Part shown: positions 1-7,378 of the stretch, piece by piece
Position numbering within the stretch: position 1 is the stretch's first letter
How the letters are laid out: every line of letters begins with the position of its first letter
Assembly: GCA_007130585.1 (NCBI GenBank)
Contig: SLSE01000125.1
Location: forward strand, 1 to 7,693
Direction: 5' to 3'
DNA length: 7,693 nucleotides
Source: Syntrophomonadaceae bacterium
GTDB taxonomy: Bacteria > Bacillota > Dethiobacteria > DTU022
Notes under the pieces: model-generated
Database searches by the model: none
What the model saw: only the letters and a program-made list of their open reading frames with translations
Told to the model about the DNA's origin: nothing
Program-made: the position numbers and the translations under genes

Positions 1-1859
1 ATCATTACCCCGTTTGCTTCAGGCAGGATGGCCATAATACACTCGAAACAGCCGCAGGATGTCATCGGGCGATCCATGAAGCTGTACATTGAGCATTCTT
101 CGATCATCCGGTTGGTATTGTTGTAGACGTACTCGTTAACCGATTCCCAGATTCCCTTTTCCTCGTCGAGCAGGCCCTCTTTTTTAATCGGGCGGTTCGG
201 CCCGGTCGGGTCGATCTCGTAGGCCGCCTTTCCGTCAAGCCAGCTGACTGCGCCGCAGAGCCCGAGGCGTTCCGGGGTAACCACGCAGCAGTGGTTCGGG
301 GCAAAGGACTGGCAGAGGATGCAGGAATAGAATTCTTCTACCGATTCGTCGGTGAGCCCTTTCAGGCGCTCGTCGCGGGCACTGTAGAATTCGCGGGCCC
401 GCTCCAGTTCTTTCTCTACCTTTTCGGCATCCGTGATCAGGGTAACCTGGACACGGTCGACGATTGAGGGGAATTCATCCTTGAACTTCGCCACCAGAAG
501 CTCGCCGAAGTCCCTGATTTTGAAGCCCTTGGCGGCAGCGTCCTTGCTGATCCTCATCCAGATCGTGTCGCGCTGGGCCATGTGCCAGAGACCTTCACCG
601 TAGTTGACCAGGTAGTGAATCCGGCGCTCGAGGACACTTTCGAAGTCTTCCTGCATCTTGCGGCCGAAAATCTTGACCACGATACCGAGAGGCAGTGATT
701 TGCCTTCCTCAACTTCGTCAATTTCGGGGCCGATTACCTCGATCTTGCCGTCTTCGATTTGATCTTCATCGACCATTTCCACCAGCTCAAAAGCGGTGGT
801 CCGGCCGCCGCCGAACTCTATCCTCATGTCGCCCTTGCGGATAACCTCGCCTTCGAAGGCGGGGCCGACCGTGATGGGGATGGGGATGTCAACGATCTTC
901 AGTTTGATCCCGCGGATTTCCATGGCCACCTGGACCAGGTCATCGTAGCTGGGGTTGGAAACGTACCAGTTCGGGATCTGCTCGTCCTCGGCCAGTTCCT
1001 GGTCGGTAATAACCGGGAACCCGAGGAAGATAGCGGCAAAGTGGGCTGCTACCTGGACTTCGTCAATCTCGCCCAGCTGCAGCACAAAAGCCCGCACCCG
1101 GCGGCGCTGGTAGTCACGGGTATCCTGCCGCTCTCCGGGCGGGATACCGCCAAAGGCGATCCCGGCGCGCAGGGCGTAGTTTACGGCGTGTATAACCTGG
1201 GTGAAGTTACCGATCGGGAAAGCGATAAAGTCGATCCCGAGCTTGCAGCCAGCCTCGATAGCCTGCTCGACAGCCTGGTTACAGAGGAAAATCATGAACC
1301 CTTTACTCTGCAGGTCCATGATGATTTTCCCCACATCTTCGCTCGACCGGCCTTTGCCCATTACAACGGCCTGGCCGGGTATGGTCCAGTCGACCAGGAG
1401 AATACCGTAGCGGCGCACAACAGGGTCGCCCAGGAACCCGGTCCAGGGTTCAACATGGGGACGGGCCCCGTCGAGATAGCGGAGAGCCTCGATAATTTCG
1501 GCAGAGTATGCTGCCGCTTCCCCGCAGAGGCGGGCATTTTCGAAAGTAAGCTCTTCGTGAATCTGGTTGCGCATGCGGTTTAAAATCGGGGGCAGTTCCC
1601 CGAGGGTTTCAACGGCTTCGCCGCTTAAGGCCCTGATTACGGGCAGGTAATACCCGGTATCGGGATAGCCTACTTTTTTATCGGAGCCGAAACGCTTAAT
1701 AGCCTGGTTCAGCAAAATTTCGGCATAGCTGGTGGCTATTACCGCACCGTCATATGCTTTTTCGAACAATTTCAGCGGCGGGTTCGATTCGTCAACGGCG
1801 CCTGCGTATATCTCATCAAACGATTCTTGCCAGTCTCGTGTGAGAACACCTTCACTCAT
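1..1859 (-). CDS. acsB: Acetyl-CoA synthase subunit of CODH/ACS (AcsB), C-terminus cut by window edge
   Basis: This cytoplasmic enzyme makes acetyl-CoA from CO (delivered through a tunnel from AcsA), a methyl group carried by the corrinoid Fe-S protein, and CoA. I translated the reverse strand: 619 complete codons are present, and about 110 residues appear to be missing compared with the roughly 729-residue Moorella protein. The nickel-iron A-cluster is intact. The [4Fe-4S] cysteines are C513, C516, C525 and C535, and the C602-G603-C604 motif (nt 48-56) holds the distal nickel. Their spacing equals that of Moorella C506/C509/C518/C528 and C595-G-C597 with a constant offset of 7, explained by a slightly longer N-terminus. 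Further family stretches are SYAEILLNQAI, WTGFLGDPVVRR and SFAPNH. The ATG at 1857-1859 has AGGAGG eight bases upstream (1868-1873). The gene lies 27 nt after acsA and is almost certainly co-transcribed with it. The identification is very secure. Confidence 0.97.
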   Translation of the reverse strand, partial: MSEGVLTRDWQESFDEIYAGAVDESNPPLKLFEKAYDGAVIATSYAEILLNQAIKRFGSDKKVGYPDTGYYLPVIRALSGEAVETLGELPPILNRMRNQIHEELTFENARLCGEAAAYSAEIIEALRYLDGARPHVEPWTGFLGDPVVRRYGILLVDWTIPGQAVVMGKGRSSEDVGKIIMDLQSKGFMIFLCNQAVEQAIEAGCKLGIDFIAFPIGNFTQVIHAVNYALRAGIAFGGIPPGERQDTRDYQRRRVRAFVLQLGEIDEVQVAAHFAAIFLGFPVITDQELAEDEQIPNWYVSNPSYDDLVQVAMEIRGIKLKIVDIPIPITVGPAFEGEVIRKGDMRIEFGGGRTTAFELVEMVDEDQIEDGKIEVIGPEIDEVEEGKSLPLGIVVKIFGRKMQEDFESVLERRIHYLVNYGEGLWHMAQRDTIWMRISKDAAAKGFKIRDFGELLVAKFKDEFPSIVDRVQVTLITDAEKVEKELERAREFYSARDERLKGLTDESVEEFYSCILCQSFAPNHCCVVTPERLGLCGAVSWLDGKAAYEIDPTGPNRPIKKEGLLDEEKGIWESVNEYVYNNTNRMIEECSMYSFMDRPMTSCGCFECIMAILPEANGVM

Positions 1860-1867
1860 TATTCGTG

Positions 1868-1873
1868 CCTCCT
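1868..1873 (-). promoter_or_regulatory. Ribosome binding site of acsB
   Basis: AGGAGG lies on the minus strand eight bases before the acsB ATG, inside the 27-nt acsA-acsB gap. It fixes the acsB start and shows that translation starts independently of acsA, since the two genes do not overlap. Confidence 0.85.
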
Positions 1874-1886
1874 TTTGCGATTTGTT

Positions 1887-3857
1887 TTACCATCCTGCAG
1901 ACAGTTCGGTTTCGTACTTTTCGGCAGTTTGCTTGTGTATTTTCAGTTTCCAGGCCCGCTCGTCCAGGGCGGCCAGGATCTTTTCAGCTGCTTTTTCAGG
2001 ATCTTCTTCCCAGATGAAGTAACCGCCGTAAACGTCTTCGGCAATCTGCAGGGCGATCCCGTCCACGAGTGCGCTGCCGGTAACCTCGGGCACTACGCCG
2101 ACATGCGTCGGAACGCCGAGGGTTACACACCAGCTGCCGATTGAAACAGCTTTTTCACTCATCGCTTCCGGTGCGGAGGCAACGAAAGGTACTTTCGGAG
2201 TATCTACGCCCCACTGGCGGGCCAGGGCTGTTGTAAAGTCGTAAGCCCGGGAGTTGTCCACACAGGAACCCATGTGGAAGACCAGGGGCAGTTTGTCGCT
2301 AAGCTTGTCCTTGTTCGCTTCGTTGAGGGTGTGGATGAACTTCTTCAGGCCTTCGCCGGCGTATTTTTCCACGGCCTCGTCATTCATCAGGCCCAGCTTG
2401 GCGGCAGTGCCGGCAGCGCAGCCCGTGGCAACGATCAGGACATCATTTTTAGCCATTTCCTTGATGATATGGGCATGGCTGGCGTCGTGGGGAACCCGCA
2501 GGTTGTTACAGCCTGCAAATAGCACCACCCCGCGCAGCTGGCCGGAATCAATAGCATCGGTGACAACCTTGATTGGCTCGTCGGGGTTAACGGCACCGAG
2601 GACCTCTTCCATGGCTTCCATGCTGAAACCGGCAATCACCTTGTGCTTGATATCCGGTATGGTGCAGGTTTTTTCCTCGCGCTCTTTATATGCCTCGATG
2701 GCCAGGTTAACAACTTCCCTCGCCTTTTCCACGGCATGCTCTTCCGAGAAGTCGACATGGTAGGAGCCGGGGATCTTGGAATGGGACATAGTGGTTATAA
2801 CCCGGGTGTGGTAGCAGTCTGAAACCGCCTTGATACCGGGCATGATGCACTGCACGTCAACGACCATGGCATCGATACCGCCGGTCATGATCGGCAGTTC
2901 CTGGGAAAGGAAGTTGGTGAGGACCGGGATTTCCTGGCGCATCAGCACCTCGTTCCCGGTGCAGCAGATCCCCATGCACTTGATGCCCTTGGCGCCGGCT
3001 GCTTCGGCTTCGCTCTTCATCTCGCGGGCCTGGCGCACAATCATTTCGCTGAGCAGCGGGTTGTGGCCGTGCACGGCAATATTGACCATTTCGGGGTCGA
3101 TTACCCCGAAATTTGCCTCGGTAGCAACCGGTTTCGGCGTACCGAAAAGGATATCGGAGAGGTCGGTTCCGATGTGCATGCATATATAATCGCACAGAGA
3201 GGTTTTCAACCCCTGGAATATCAGGTTAACAGGGTCGGCGTCGACTCCCATGTGCGTCTGGCCCATGGTTTCGGCAATGGTTGTATGCACGCTGCGGGGA
3301 TTAATATTGCAGCTTTTGAATACTTCCATTCTTTCGGGCACTACTGTCGATTCCAGCCACTTGCAGGTTTCTGAAGTGATCTTAGAAAAATCGGACATGG
3401 CCTGCTGCAGGACGCCTTCAAGAAGCTCATTATCATCCTTGCCTTCCACTTCCAGGCCGATCCTTTCAGCTACCCGCTTCAATTTGGCGGAATCTTCAAC
3501 CTTGTAGTCGGGAGCCTTTCCTTCCAGAACTTCCATCAATGCATAGAGCATGTGGCGGCTGTGATCAGCGTGGGCGCTGGTCCCGCCGGTGATGGAGCGA
3601 ATCAGATTACGGGCAACGATGGAGTAACCATGCGCGCCGCAAATTCCTTTCGAGGCCTTTTTGCTAATACGGCAGGGCCCCTGCAGGCATATCCGGCAGC
3701 AGACGCCGGTGCGCCCGAAATTACACTGGGGCTGCATTTTTACGTAACGGTCGTACGTAGTTTCTACCTGGCCGTTACCGTCATTATGATCGATAACCTG
3801 CAGCGCTGCCGGATCAATTGTCCTTCTGTTGTCTACTTTTTTCTTACCTTCGGACAT
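1887..3857 (-). CDS. acsA: Ni-Fe carbon monoxide dehydrogenase subunit of CODH/ACS (AcsA)
   Basis: This 656-residue enzyme interconverts CO2 and CO at the Ni-Fe-S C-cluster and passes CO to AcsB. Reading against Carboxydothermus CooS-II, the D-cluster cysteines are C45 and C53, and the B-cluster cysteines are C54, C57, C62 and C73 (last spacing three residues shorter). The C-cluster ligands are H265 (in VHGHNP), C299 (GICCTGNE), C337, C450 (AGCNN), C480 (ATGCAAG) and C532 (GSCVDNS). The catalytic lysine corresponds to K569 (SEKAV). The proton-relay series is H96, H99, H102 and then Y105, where CooS-II has a fourth His. Length is close to the Moorella subunit (about 674). The adjacency to acsB marks it as the ACS-partner form rather than a stand-alone CooS. 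The start is the ATG at 3855-3857, with AAAGGAGGT upstream. Gene identity is secure; assigning it to the AcsA role rests on context. Confidence 0.97.
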   Translation of the reverse strand: MSEGKKKVDNRRTIDPAALQVIDHNDGNGQVETTYDRYVKMQPQCNFGRTGVCCRICLQGPCRISKKASKGICGAHGYSIVARNLIRSITGGTSAHADHSRHMLYALMEVLEGKAPDYKVEDSAKLKRVAERIGLEVEGKDDNELLEGVLQQAMSDFSKITSETCKWLESTVVPERMEVFKSCNINPRSVHTTIAETMGQTHMGVDADPVNLIFQGLKTSLCDYICMHIGTDLSDILFGTPKPVATEANFGVIDPEMVNIAVHGHNPLLSEMIVRQAREMKSEAEAAGAKGIKCMGICCTGNEVLMRQEIPVLTNFLSQELPIMTGGIDAMVVDVQCIMPGIKAVSDCYHTRVITTMSHSKIPGSYHVDFSEEHAVEKAREVVNLAIEAYKEREEKTCTIPDIKHKVIAGFSMEAMEEVLGAVNPDEPIKVVTDAIDSGQLRGVVLFAGCNNLRVPHDASHAHIIKEMAKNDVLIVATGCAAGTAAKLGLMNDEAVEKYAGEGLKKFIHTLNEANKDKLSDKLPLVFHMGSCVDNSRAYDFTTALARQWGVDTPKVPFVASAPEAMSEKAVSIGSWCVTLGVPTHVGVVPEVTGSALVDGIALQIAEDVYGGYFIWEEDPEKAAEKILAALDERAWKLKIHKQTAEKYETELSAGW

Positions 3858-3986
3858 TATCTGGTTTTACCTCCTTTAGAATTGTGAGATACATGTCGTG
3901 CATAAATACTGTCCTGTCCCCTTGAGTGATTATTTATATTTCCTTTCATTAAGCTGTTTAATTTACAAACTACACAGCCCTTTGCG
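3858..3986 (-). promoter_or_regulatory. cooC-acsA spacer with a weak candidate promoter
   Basis: This 129-nt gap is AT-rich and long for an intra-operon spacer. On the minus strand, TTAAAC (3956-3961) and TATAAA (3933-3938) are 17 bases apart. The -10 box matches five of six consensus bases but the -35 only three, so this is a weak sigma-A candidate that could give acsAB extra transcription beyond read-through from cooC. There is no terminator-like hairpin after cooC, so read-through is expected. A GGGGACAGGACAG stretch (about 3909-3921) loosely resembles the arms of the repeat element upstream of clpC. The promoter is an inference only. Confidence 0.25.
3869..3877 (-). promoter_or_regulatory. 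Ribosome binding site of acsA
   Basis: AAAGGAGGT on the minus strand is a near-perfect anti-16S match. It lies 11 bases before the ATG, slightly longer than usual, but there is no better start codon nearby. Confidence 0.8.
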
Positions 3987-4745
3987 TCACCTCCCGTTAG
4001 TCATGGCATAAATTTTTTCCAAGCCGGGTAAAAGATCTTCCCTGCCGGTAACCAGGGGTATACCGCGGCGTGCCTTTTCCAAAACCTGCTCGGAAAAAGG
4101 GATCATTCCCGCGAATCGTTCCGGCGGGAGCTCAGATTCCAGGTAGGCGCGGTCTTCGTCGCTGCGGATCTTGTTGCCGACAAAATAAACCTGGCTGATT
4201 TCCAGGTCGGCAGCCAGCCGATCGACGGACTTAGCCGTGCTGACGCCGGACCGGGTGGGCTCGACAACCACCAGCATAACTTCCACGCCGCGGGCAGTGC
4301 CGCGGGTGAGGTGTTCAATGCCGGCGCTCATATCGAGGACAACGCCTTCATCGCGATCGAGCAGCATGGCCGTAAGGACGGCGTTTAAAAACGAGTTTTC
4401 CTTGCAGTAGCAGGCCGAGCCGCCCTGCTTGATGGAGCCCATTTTCAGGAACCTGATCAGGCCTACACGGAGAATATAATCTTCGAGGACATCGTCGACA
4501 TTCGGGTTGAGATCAACCAGCGTGCCGCCGCCAAAGTTCTTGGCCTCGATCACATCCTGCAGTTCGACCAGCGGCCTCAGGTTTTCGATTTGTTCCGGAT
4601 CCAGGCCTAAAACAAGGCCCAGGTTTGCATCGGGATCGGCATCAACGGCAAAAACCGGTCGTTCATTTAGCGTAAAAGAGCGCACTAATTGCGCGGACAC
4701 TGTTGATTTGCCCGCGCCGCCCTTACCGGAAACAGCTATTTTCAA
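3987..4745 (-). CDS. cooC: CooC/AcsF-type nickel-insertion ATPase for CODH/ACS maturation
   Basis: This 252-residue protein belongs to the MinD/SIMIBI P-loop ATPases, which dimerise on ATP binding. CooC and its AcsF relatives support nickel loading of CODH or ACS. It begins with a deviant Walker A, GKGGAGKST (residues 7-15), including the signature lysine K8, followed by the VDADPDAN segment (D36). The C112-Y-C114 pair is the CxC metal-binding motif at the dimer interface of CooC. VLDMSAGIEHLTRGTA (from about 137) is the switch/Walker B-like segment. Length matches CooC (about 250). The start is TTG at 4743-4745 with AAGGGG eight bases upstream; no in-frame ATG gives an intact P-loop. It stands 129 nt before acsA on the same strand, which fits a dedicated maturation factor. 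Whether it serves AcsA, AcsB or both cannot be decided from sequence. The acsF label is an equally fair name. Confidence 0.93.
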   Translation of the reverse strand: MKIAVSGKGGAGKSTVSAQLVRSFTLNERPVFAVDADPDANLGLVLGLDPEQIENLRPLVELQDVIEAKNFGGGTLVDLNPNVDDVLEDYILRVGLIRFLKMGSIKQGGSACYCKENSFLNAVLTAMLLDRDEGVVLDMSAGIEHLTRGTARGVEVMLVVVEPTRSGVSTAKSVDRLAADLEISQVYFVGNKIRSDEDRAYLESELPPERFAGMIPFSEQVLEKARRGIPLVTGREDLLPGLEKIYAMTNGR

Positions 4746-4753
4746 AGTTTACA

Positions 4754-4766
4754 CCCCTTATAAGGG
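4754..4766 (-). promoter_or_regulatory. Ribosome binding site of cooC inside a perfect palindrome
   Basis: The probable Shine-Dalgarno AAGGGG (4754-4759) overlaps the 12-base palindrome CCCTTATAAGGG (4755-4766). A short hairpin could partly mask the site. Together with the TTG start this suggests low or controlled translation. The palindrome may also be chance or a DNA-level protein site. Confidence 0.4.
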
Positions 4767-4793
4767 CAAAAAAATATACCCGTCCTTAATTTG

Positions 4794-4807
4794 TAGACTA
4801 ATGTCTA
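4794..4807. promoter_or_regulatory. Candidate operator: inverted repeat TAGAC-N4-GTCTA upstream of cooC
   Basis: A perfect 5-bp inverted repeat with a 4-base centre (TAGACTAATGTCTA) sits about 50 bases before the cooC start, in the 125-nt spacer between the clpC terminator and cooC. The spacer should contain the promoter of the cooC-acsA-acsB unit, but I find no convincing -35/-10 pair there. The repeat's size suits a dimeric regulator. It does not match a family consensus I can name. Confidence 0.3.
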
Positions 4808-4870
4808 TTCGACAAAACAAGCGAAAAACCCTTTTCAAGCATTAAAGTTGGTACTTTCATAATTTTTAAA

Positions 4871-4898
4871 CAAAGCCCTCCCCATGGGGAGGGCTTTG
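4871..4898 (-). terminator. Intrinsic terminator of clpC
   Basis: This is a perfect 28-base palindrome (arms CAAAGCCCTCCCCA and its complement) starting four bases after the clpC stop codon. On the minus strand it is followed by TTTAAAAATT. The GC-rich stem with A/T flanks is a classic Rho-independent terminator and separates clpC from the CODH/ACS genes. On the plus strand no comparable T-run follows, so it acts mainly in the clpC direction. Confidence 0.92.
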
Positions 4899-4902
4899 CT
4901 GT

Positions 4903-7335
4903 TTACTTCTTGCTGAATGTCAGGTCGTCTTTTTCGTCTACATTTACTGAAACGGTGTCGCCGGGAGCAATTTTGCCCTGCAGCAGTTCCTCGGAAATAC
5001 CGTCTTCAAGGCGGCGCTGAATGACCCGCCTGAGCGGCCTGGCCCCGTATGTGGGGTCGAAACCTTCCTGCAGAAGCTTGCCTTTCACGTCATCCGAAAC
5101 TTCGATGTGCAGGCTGAACTCCCCGATCCGCTTGTTAAGTTCGTTGAGCATGATGTCGACAATCTGCCTGATATGTTCTTCGTTAAGAGCATGAAATACA
5201 ATCAGGTCGTCGACCCTGTTCAGGAACTCGGGCCGGAATGTCCGCTTCAGTTCGTCCATGACCCGTTCTTTCATCTTTTCGTAATCTGCTTCTTCGTCGG
5301 TTGCTCCAAAGCCCACTGCTGACTTGTTCAAGAAGTTGGCGCCCACGTTGGAAGTCATGATGACCACCGTGTTGCGGAAATCAACCGTGCGGCCCTTGCC
5401 GTCGGTCAGGCGCCCGTCCTCCAGGATCTGGAGCAGGATGTTGAATACATCCGGGTGCGCTTTTTCTATTTCATCGAGCAGGATTACAGAATAGGGCTGG
5501 CGGCGCACTTTCTCCGTCAGCTGGCCGCCTTCATCGTACCCGATGTAGCCGGGAGGCGCTCCGATCAGACGGGCTGCGGTATGCTTCTCCATGTACTCCG
5601 ACATGTCGAGGCGGATAATCGCATTCTCGTCACCGAAGAGTGCCTCGGCCAGCGCCCGTCCCAGTTCAGTTTTCCCGACCCCGGTGGGGCCTAAGAAAAT
5701 GAACGAACCGATTGGCCGTTTGGGATCCTTCAGCCCCGCCCTGGCCCGGCGCACAGCGCGGGATACGGAGCGGACAGCTTCGTCCTGGCCGATAATCCGG
5801 TTGTGCAGGGTTTCTTCCAGGTTCATCAGGCGCGCCGACTCTTCTTCGGCCAGGCGCTTGACCGGAACCCCGGTCCAGCTGGAGACGATATAGGCCACAT
5901 CTTCTTCGGTAACCAGTGACAGGTCCGAGGCGCCCACTTTCTGCTCCCACTCTTTCTTCTGTTCTTCCAGGTCATCCTTGAGGCGGTGCTCTTCATCGCG
6001 CAGCTTGGCCGCCTTTTCGAATTCCTGGTTGCGCACTGACGACTCTTTCTCCGTGCGCAGGCTGTAGAGCTTTTCTTCAACCTCTTTCAGATCGGGAGGC
6101 ACGGTGTAATTGCGAATGCGAACCCTGGAGGCCGCCTCATCGATCAGGTCAATCGCTTTGTCGGGCAGGAAGCGGTCGGAAATGTAACGATCTCCGAGCT
6201 TAACTGCCGCCTCGACCGCCTCGTCGGTAATTTTAACCCTGTGGTGGGCTTCATAGCGGTCTCGCAGGCCTTTGAGAATCTCAATGCTTTCCTCAAGGGT
6301 CGGCTCGCCAACCATGATCTGCTGGAACCTTCTTTCCAGGGCCGGGTCTTTTTCAATATGCTTACGGTACTCATCAAGGGTTGTCGCCCCGATGCACTGC
6401 AGCTCTCCGCGGGCCAGGGCCGGTTTAAGAATATTGGAAGCATCAATTGCCCCTTCAGCGGCGCCCGCCCCGATCAGGGTGTGCAGTTCATCGATAAATA
6501 CCATCACATTGCCGGCCTGGCGAAGCTCGTTCATCAGCTTGCGCAGGCGCTCTTCAAACTCGCCGCGGTACTTGGTCCCGGCAACGACGGCGGCAAGTTC
6601 GATGGTTACCACTCGCTTATCGCGCAGAATCTCAGGTACCTTGCCCTCGACAATGCGCTGGGCCAGCCCTTCGGCGATGGCTGTTTTGCCGACGCCGGGC
6701 TCACCGATCAGGCAGGGATTATTCTTTGTCCGTCTGCTCAGGATCTGGATTACCCTTTCGATCTCTTTCTCGCGGCCGATTACCGGATCCAGCTTGCCTT
6801 CTTTGGACAATTTGGTCAGGTCGCGGCCAAAGGTGTCGACTGTCGGGGTCTGGGGTTCGGCTTTCTCGCCTTCCGCCACCCTGGTGCTGCCTTCTTCGCC
6901 GCCCAGCAGGCTGATAACCTCTTTACGGGCCCGCTTCAGGTCGATTCCCACGTTGGAGAGGACCTGGGCAGCTATACCTTCACCTTCCCTGACCAATCCG
7001 AGCATCAGGTGCTCGGTGCCGACATAGTTGTGGCCAAGGTTCTGGCTTTCTTCAATCGCCAGTTCGACCACCCGCTTGGCGCGGGGAGTGTAGCTGATTC
7101 CCTGCTGGACAATTTTTTCGCCCTTCGGGGTAATCCGCTCAACTTCCTCGCGGACGCGGTTCAAATCAACAGACATGTTCTGCAGGGTCCTGGCGGCTAT
7201 GCCGGAACCCTCGCGGGCCAGGCCCAGAAGAAGGTGTTCGGTACCAATAAAGTTATGGTTCAAACGCTTGGCCTCTTCCTGGGCCAGGACCAGAACCTGT
7301 TGTGCTCTTTCAGTAAACCTTCCAAACATGAACAT
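4903..7335 (-). CDS. clpC: ATP-dependent Clp protease ATPase/unfoldase ClpC
   Basis: This 810-residue AAA+ unfoldase feeds substrates to ClpP in the cytoplasm. The N-domain has two Clp_N repeats (about 11-63 and 86-138), each with a GTEH motif. E33 and E108 correspond to Bacillus ClpC E32 and E106, which bind phosphoarginine, so the marks made by McsB should be readable. D1 has Walker A GEPGVGKT (211-218), Walker B VFIDE (279-283) and pore loop GTKYRG. The middle domain carries a UVR motif (about 433-458), typical of ClpC rather than ClpB. D2 has Walker A GPTGVGKT (549-556), pore loop GAPPGYIGY, Walker B ILLDE (618-622), the ClpP-docking tripeptide VGF (674-676) and sensor-2 GARP (764-767). 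I prefer the ATG at 7333-7335, eight bases after GAGG, over the GTG at 7342-7344, which lies inside the ribosome binding site. Numbering follows this start. No CtsR operator is seen directly upstream; the gene probably depends on a promoter upstream of mcsB or in the 191-nt gap. Confidence 0.97.
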   Translation of the reverse strand: MFMFGRFTERAQQVLVLAQEEAKRLNHNFIGTEHLLLGLAREGSGIAARTLQNMSVDLNRVREEVERITPKGEKIVQQGISYTPRAKRVVELAIEESQNLGHNYVGTEHLMLGLVREGEGIAAQVLSNVGIDLKRARKEVISLLGGEEGSTRVAEGEKAEPQTPTVDTFGRDLTKLSKEGKLDPVIGREKEIERVIQILSRRTKNNPCLIGEPGVGKTAIAEGLAQRIVEGKVPEILRDKRVVTIELAAVVAGTKYRGEFEERLRKLMNELRQAGNVMVFIDELHTLIGAGAAEGAIDASNILKPALARGELQCIGATTLDEYRKHIEKDPALERRFQQIMVGEPTLEESIEILKGLRDRYEAHHRVKITDEAVEAAVKLGDRYISDRFLPDKAIDLIDEAASRVRIRNYTVPPDLKEVEEKLYSLRTEKESSVRNQEFEKAAKLRDEEHRLKDDLEEQKKEWEQKVGASDLSLVTEEDVAYIVSSWTGVPVKRLAEEESARLMNLEETLHNRIIGQDEAVRSVSRAVRRARAGLKDPKRPIGSFIFLGPTGVGKTELGRALAEALFGDENAIIRLDMSEYMEKHTAARLIGAPPGYIGYDEGGQLTEKVRRQPYSVILLDEIEKAHPDVFNILLQILEDGRLTDGKGRTVDFRNTVVIMTSNVGANFLNKSAVGFGATDEEADYEKMKERVMDELKRTFRPEFLNRVDDLIVFHALNEEHIRQIVDIMLNELNKRIGEFSLHIEVSDDVKGKLLQEGFDPTYGARPLRRVIQRRLEDGISEELLQGKIAPGDTVSVNVDEKDDLTFSKK

Positions 7336-7343
7336 ATAGTTCA

Positions 7344-7347
7344 CCTC
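7344..7347 (-). promoter_or_regulatory. Ribosome binding site that decides the clpC start
   Basis: GAGG (as GAGGTGA on the minus strand) lies eight bases before the ATG at 7333-7335. It overlaps the upstream in-frame GTG, which is therefore unlikely as a start. A second in-frame ATG at 7327-7329 is 14 bases from the site and less likely, although it gives the usual MFGRFTERAQ beginning. Confidence 0.75.
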
Positions 7348-7378
7348 GTTTTATGGTAGTCTTGCTAACACTCATTAT

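Noticed and set aside
759..1583. 274-codon open frame on the plus strand
   Set aside because: It lies wholly antisense to acsB, whose translation matches the family throughout, including the A-cluster motifs. The plus frame shows no recognisable motif and is a codon-bias shadow.
3857..3949. 30-codon minus-strand frame from ATG at 3949 whose TAA overlaps the acsA ATG (TAATG)
   Set aside because: The overlap looks like translational coupling, but there is no Shine-Dalgarno before its ATG, the composition is nondescript (many N, S, H, G), and the strong acsA site inside it makes coupling unnecessary.
7342..7344. GTG as the clpC start codon
   Set aside because: This GTG is part of the GAGGTG ribosome binding site for the ATG at 7333-7335; no other ribosome binding site precedes it.
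6241..7359. 372-codon open frame on the plus strand
   Set aside because: It is antisense to the N-terminal half of clpC, whose domains are unmistakable. The peptide has no family features and no good ribosome binding site was seen.
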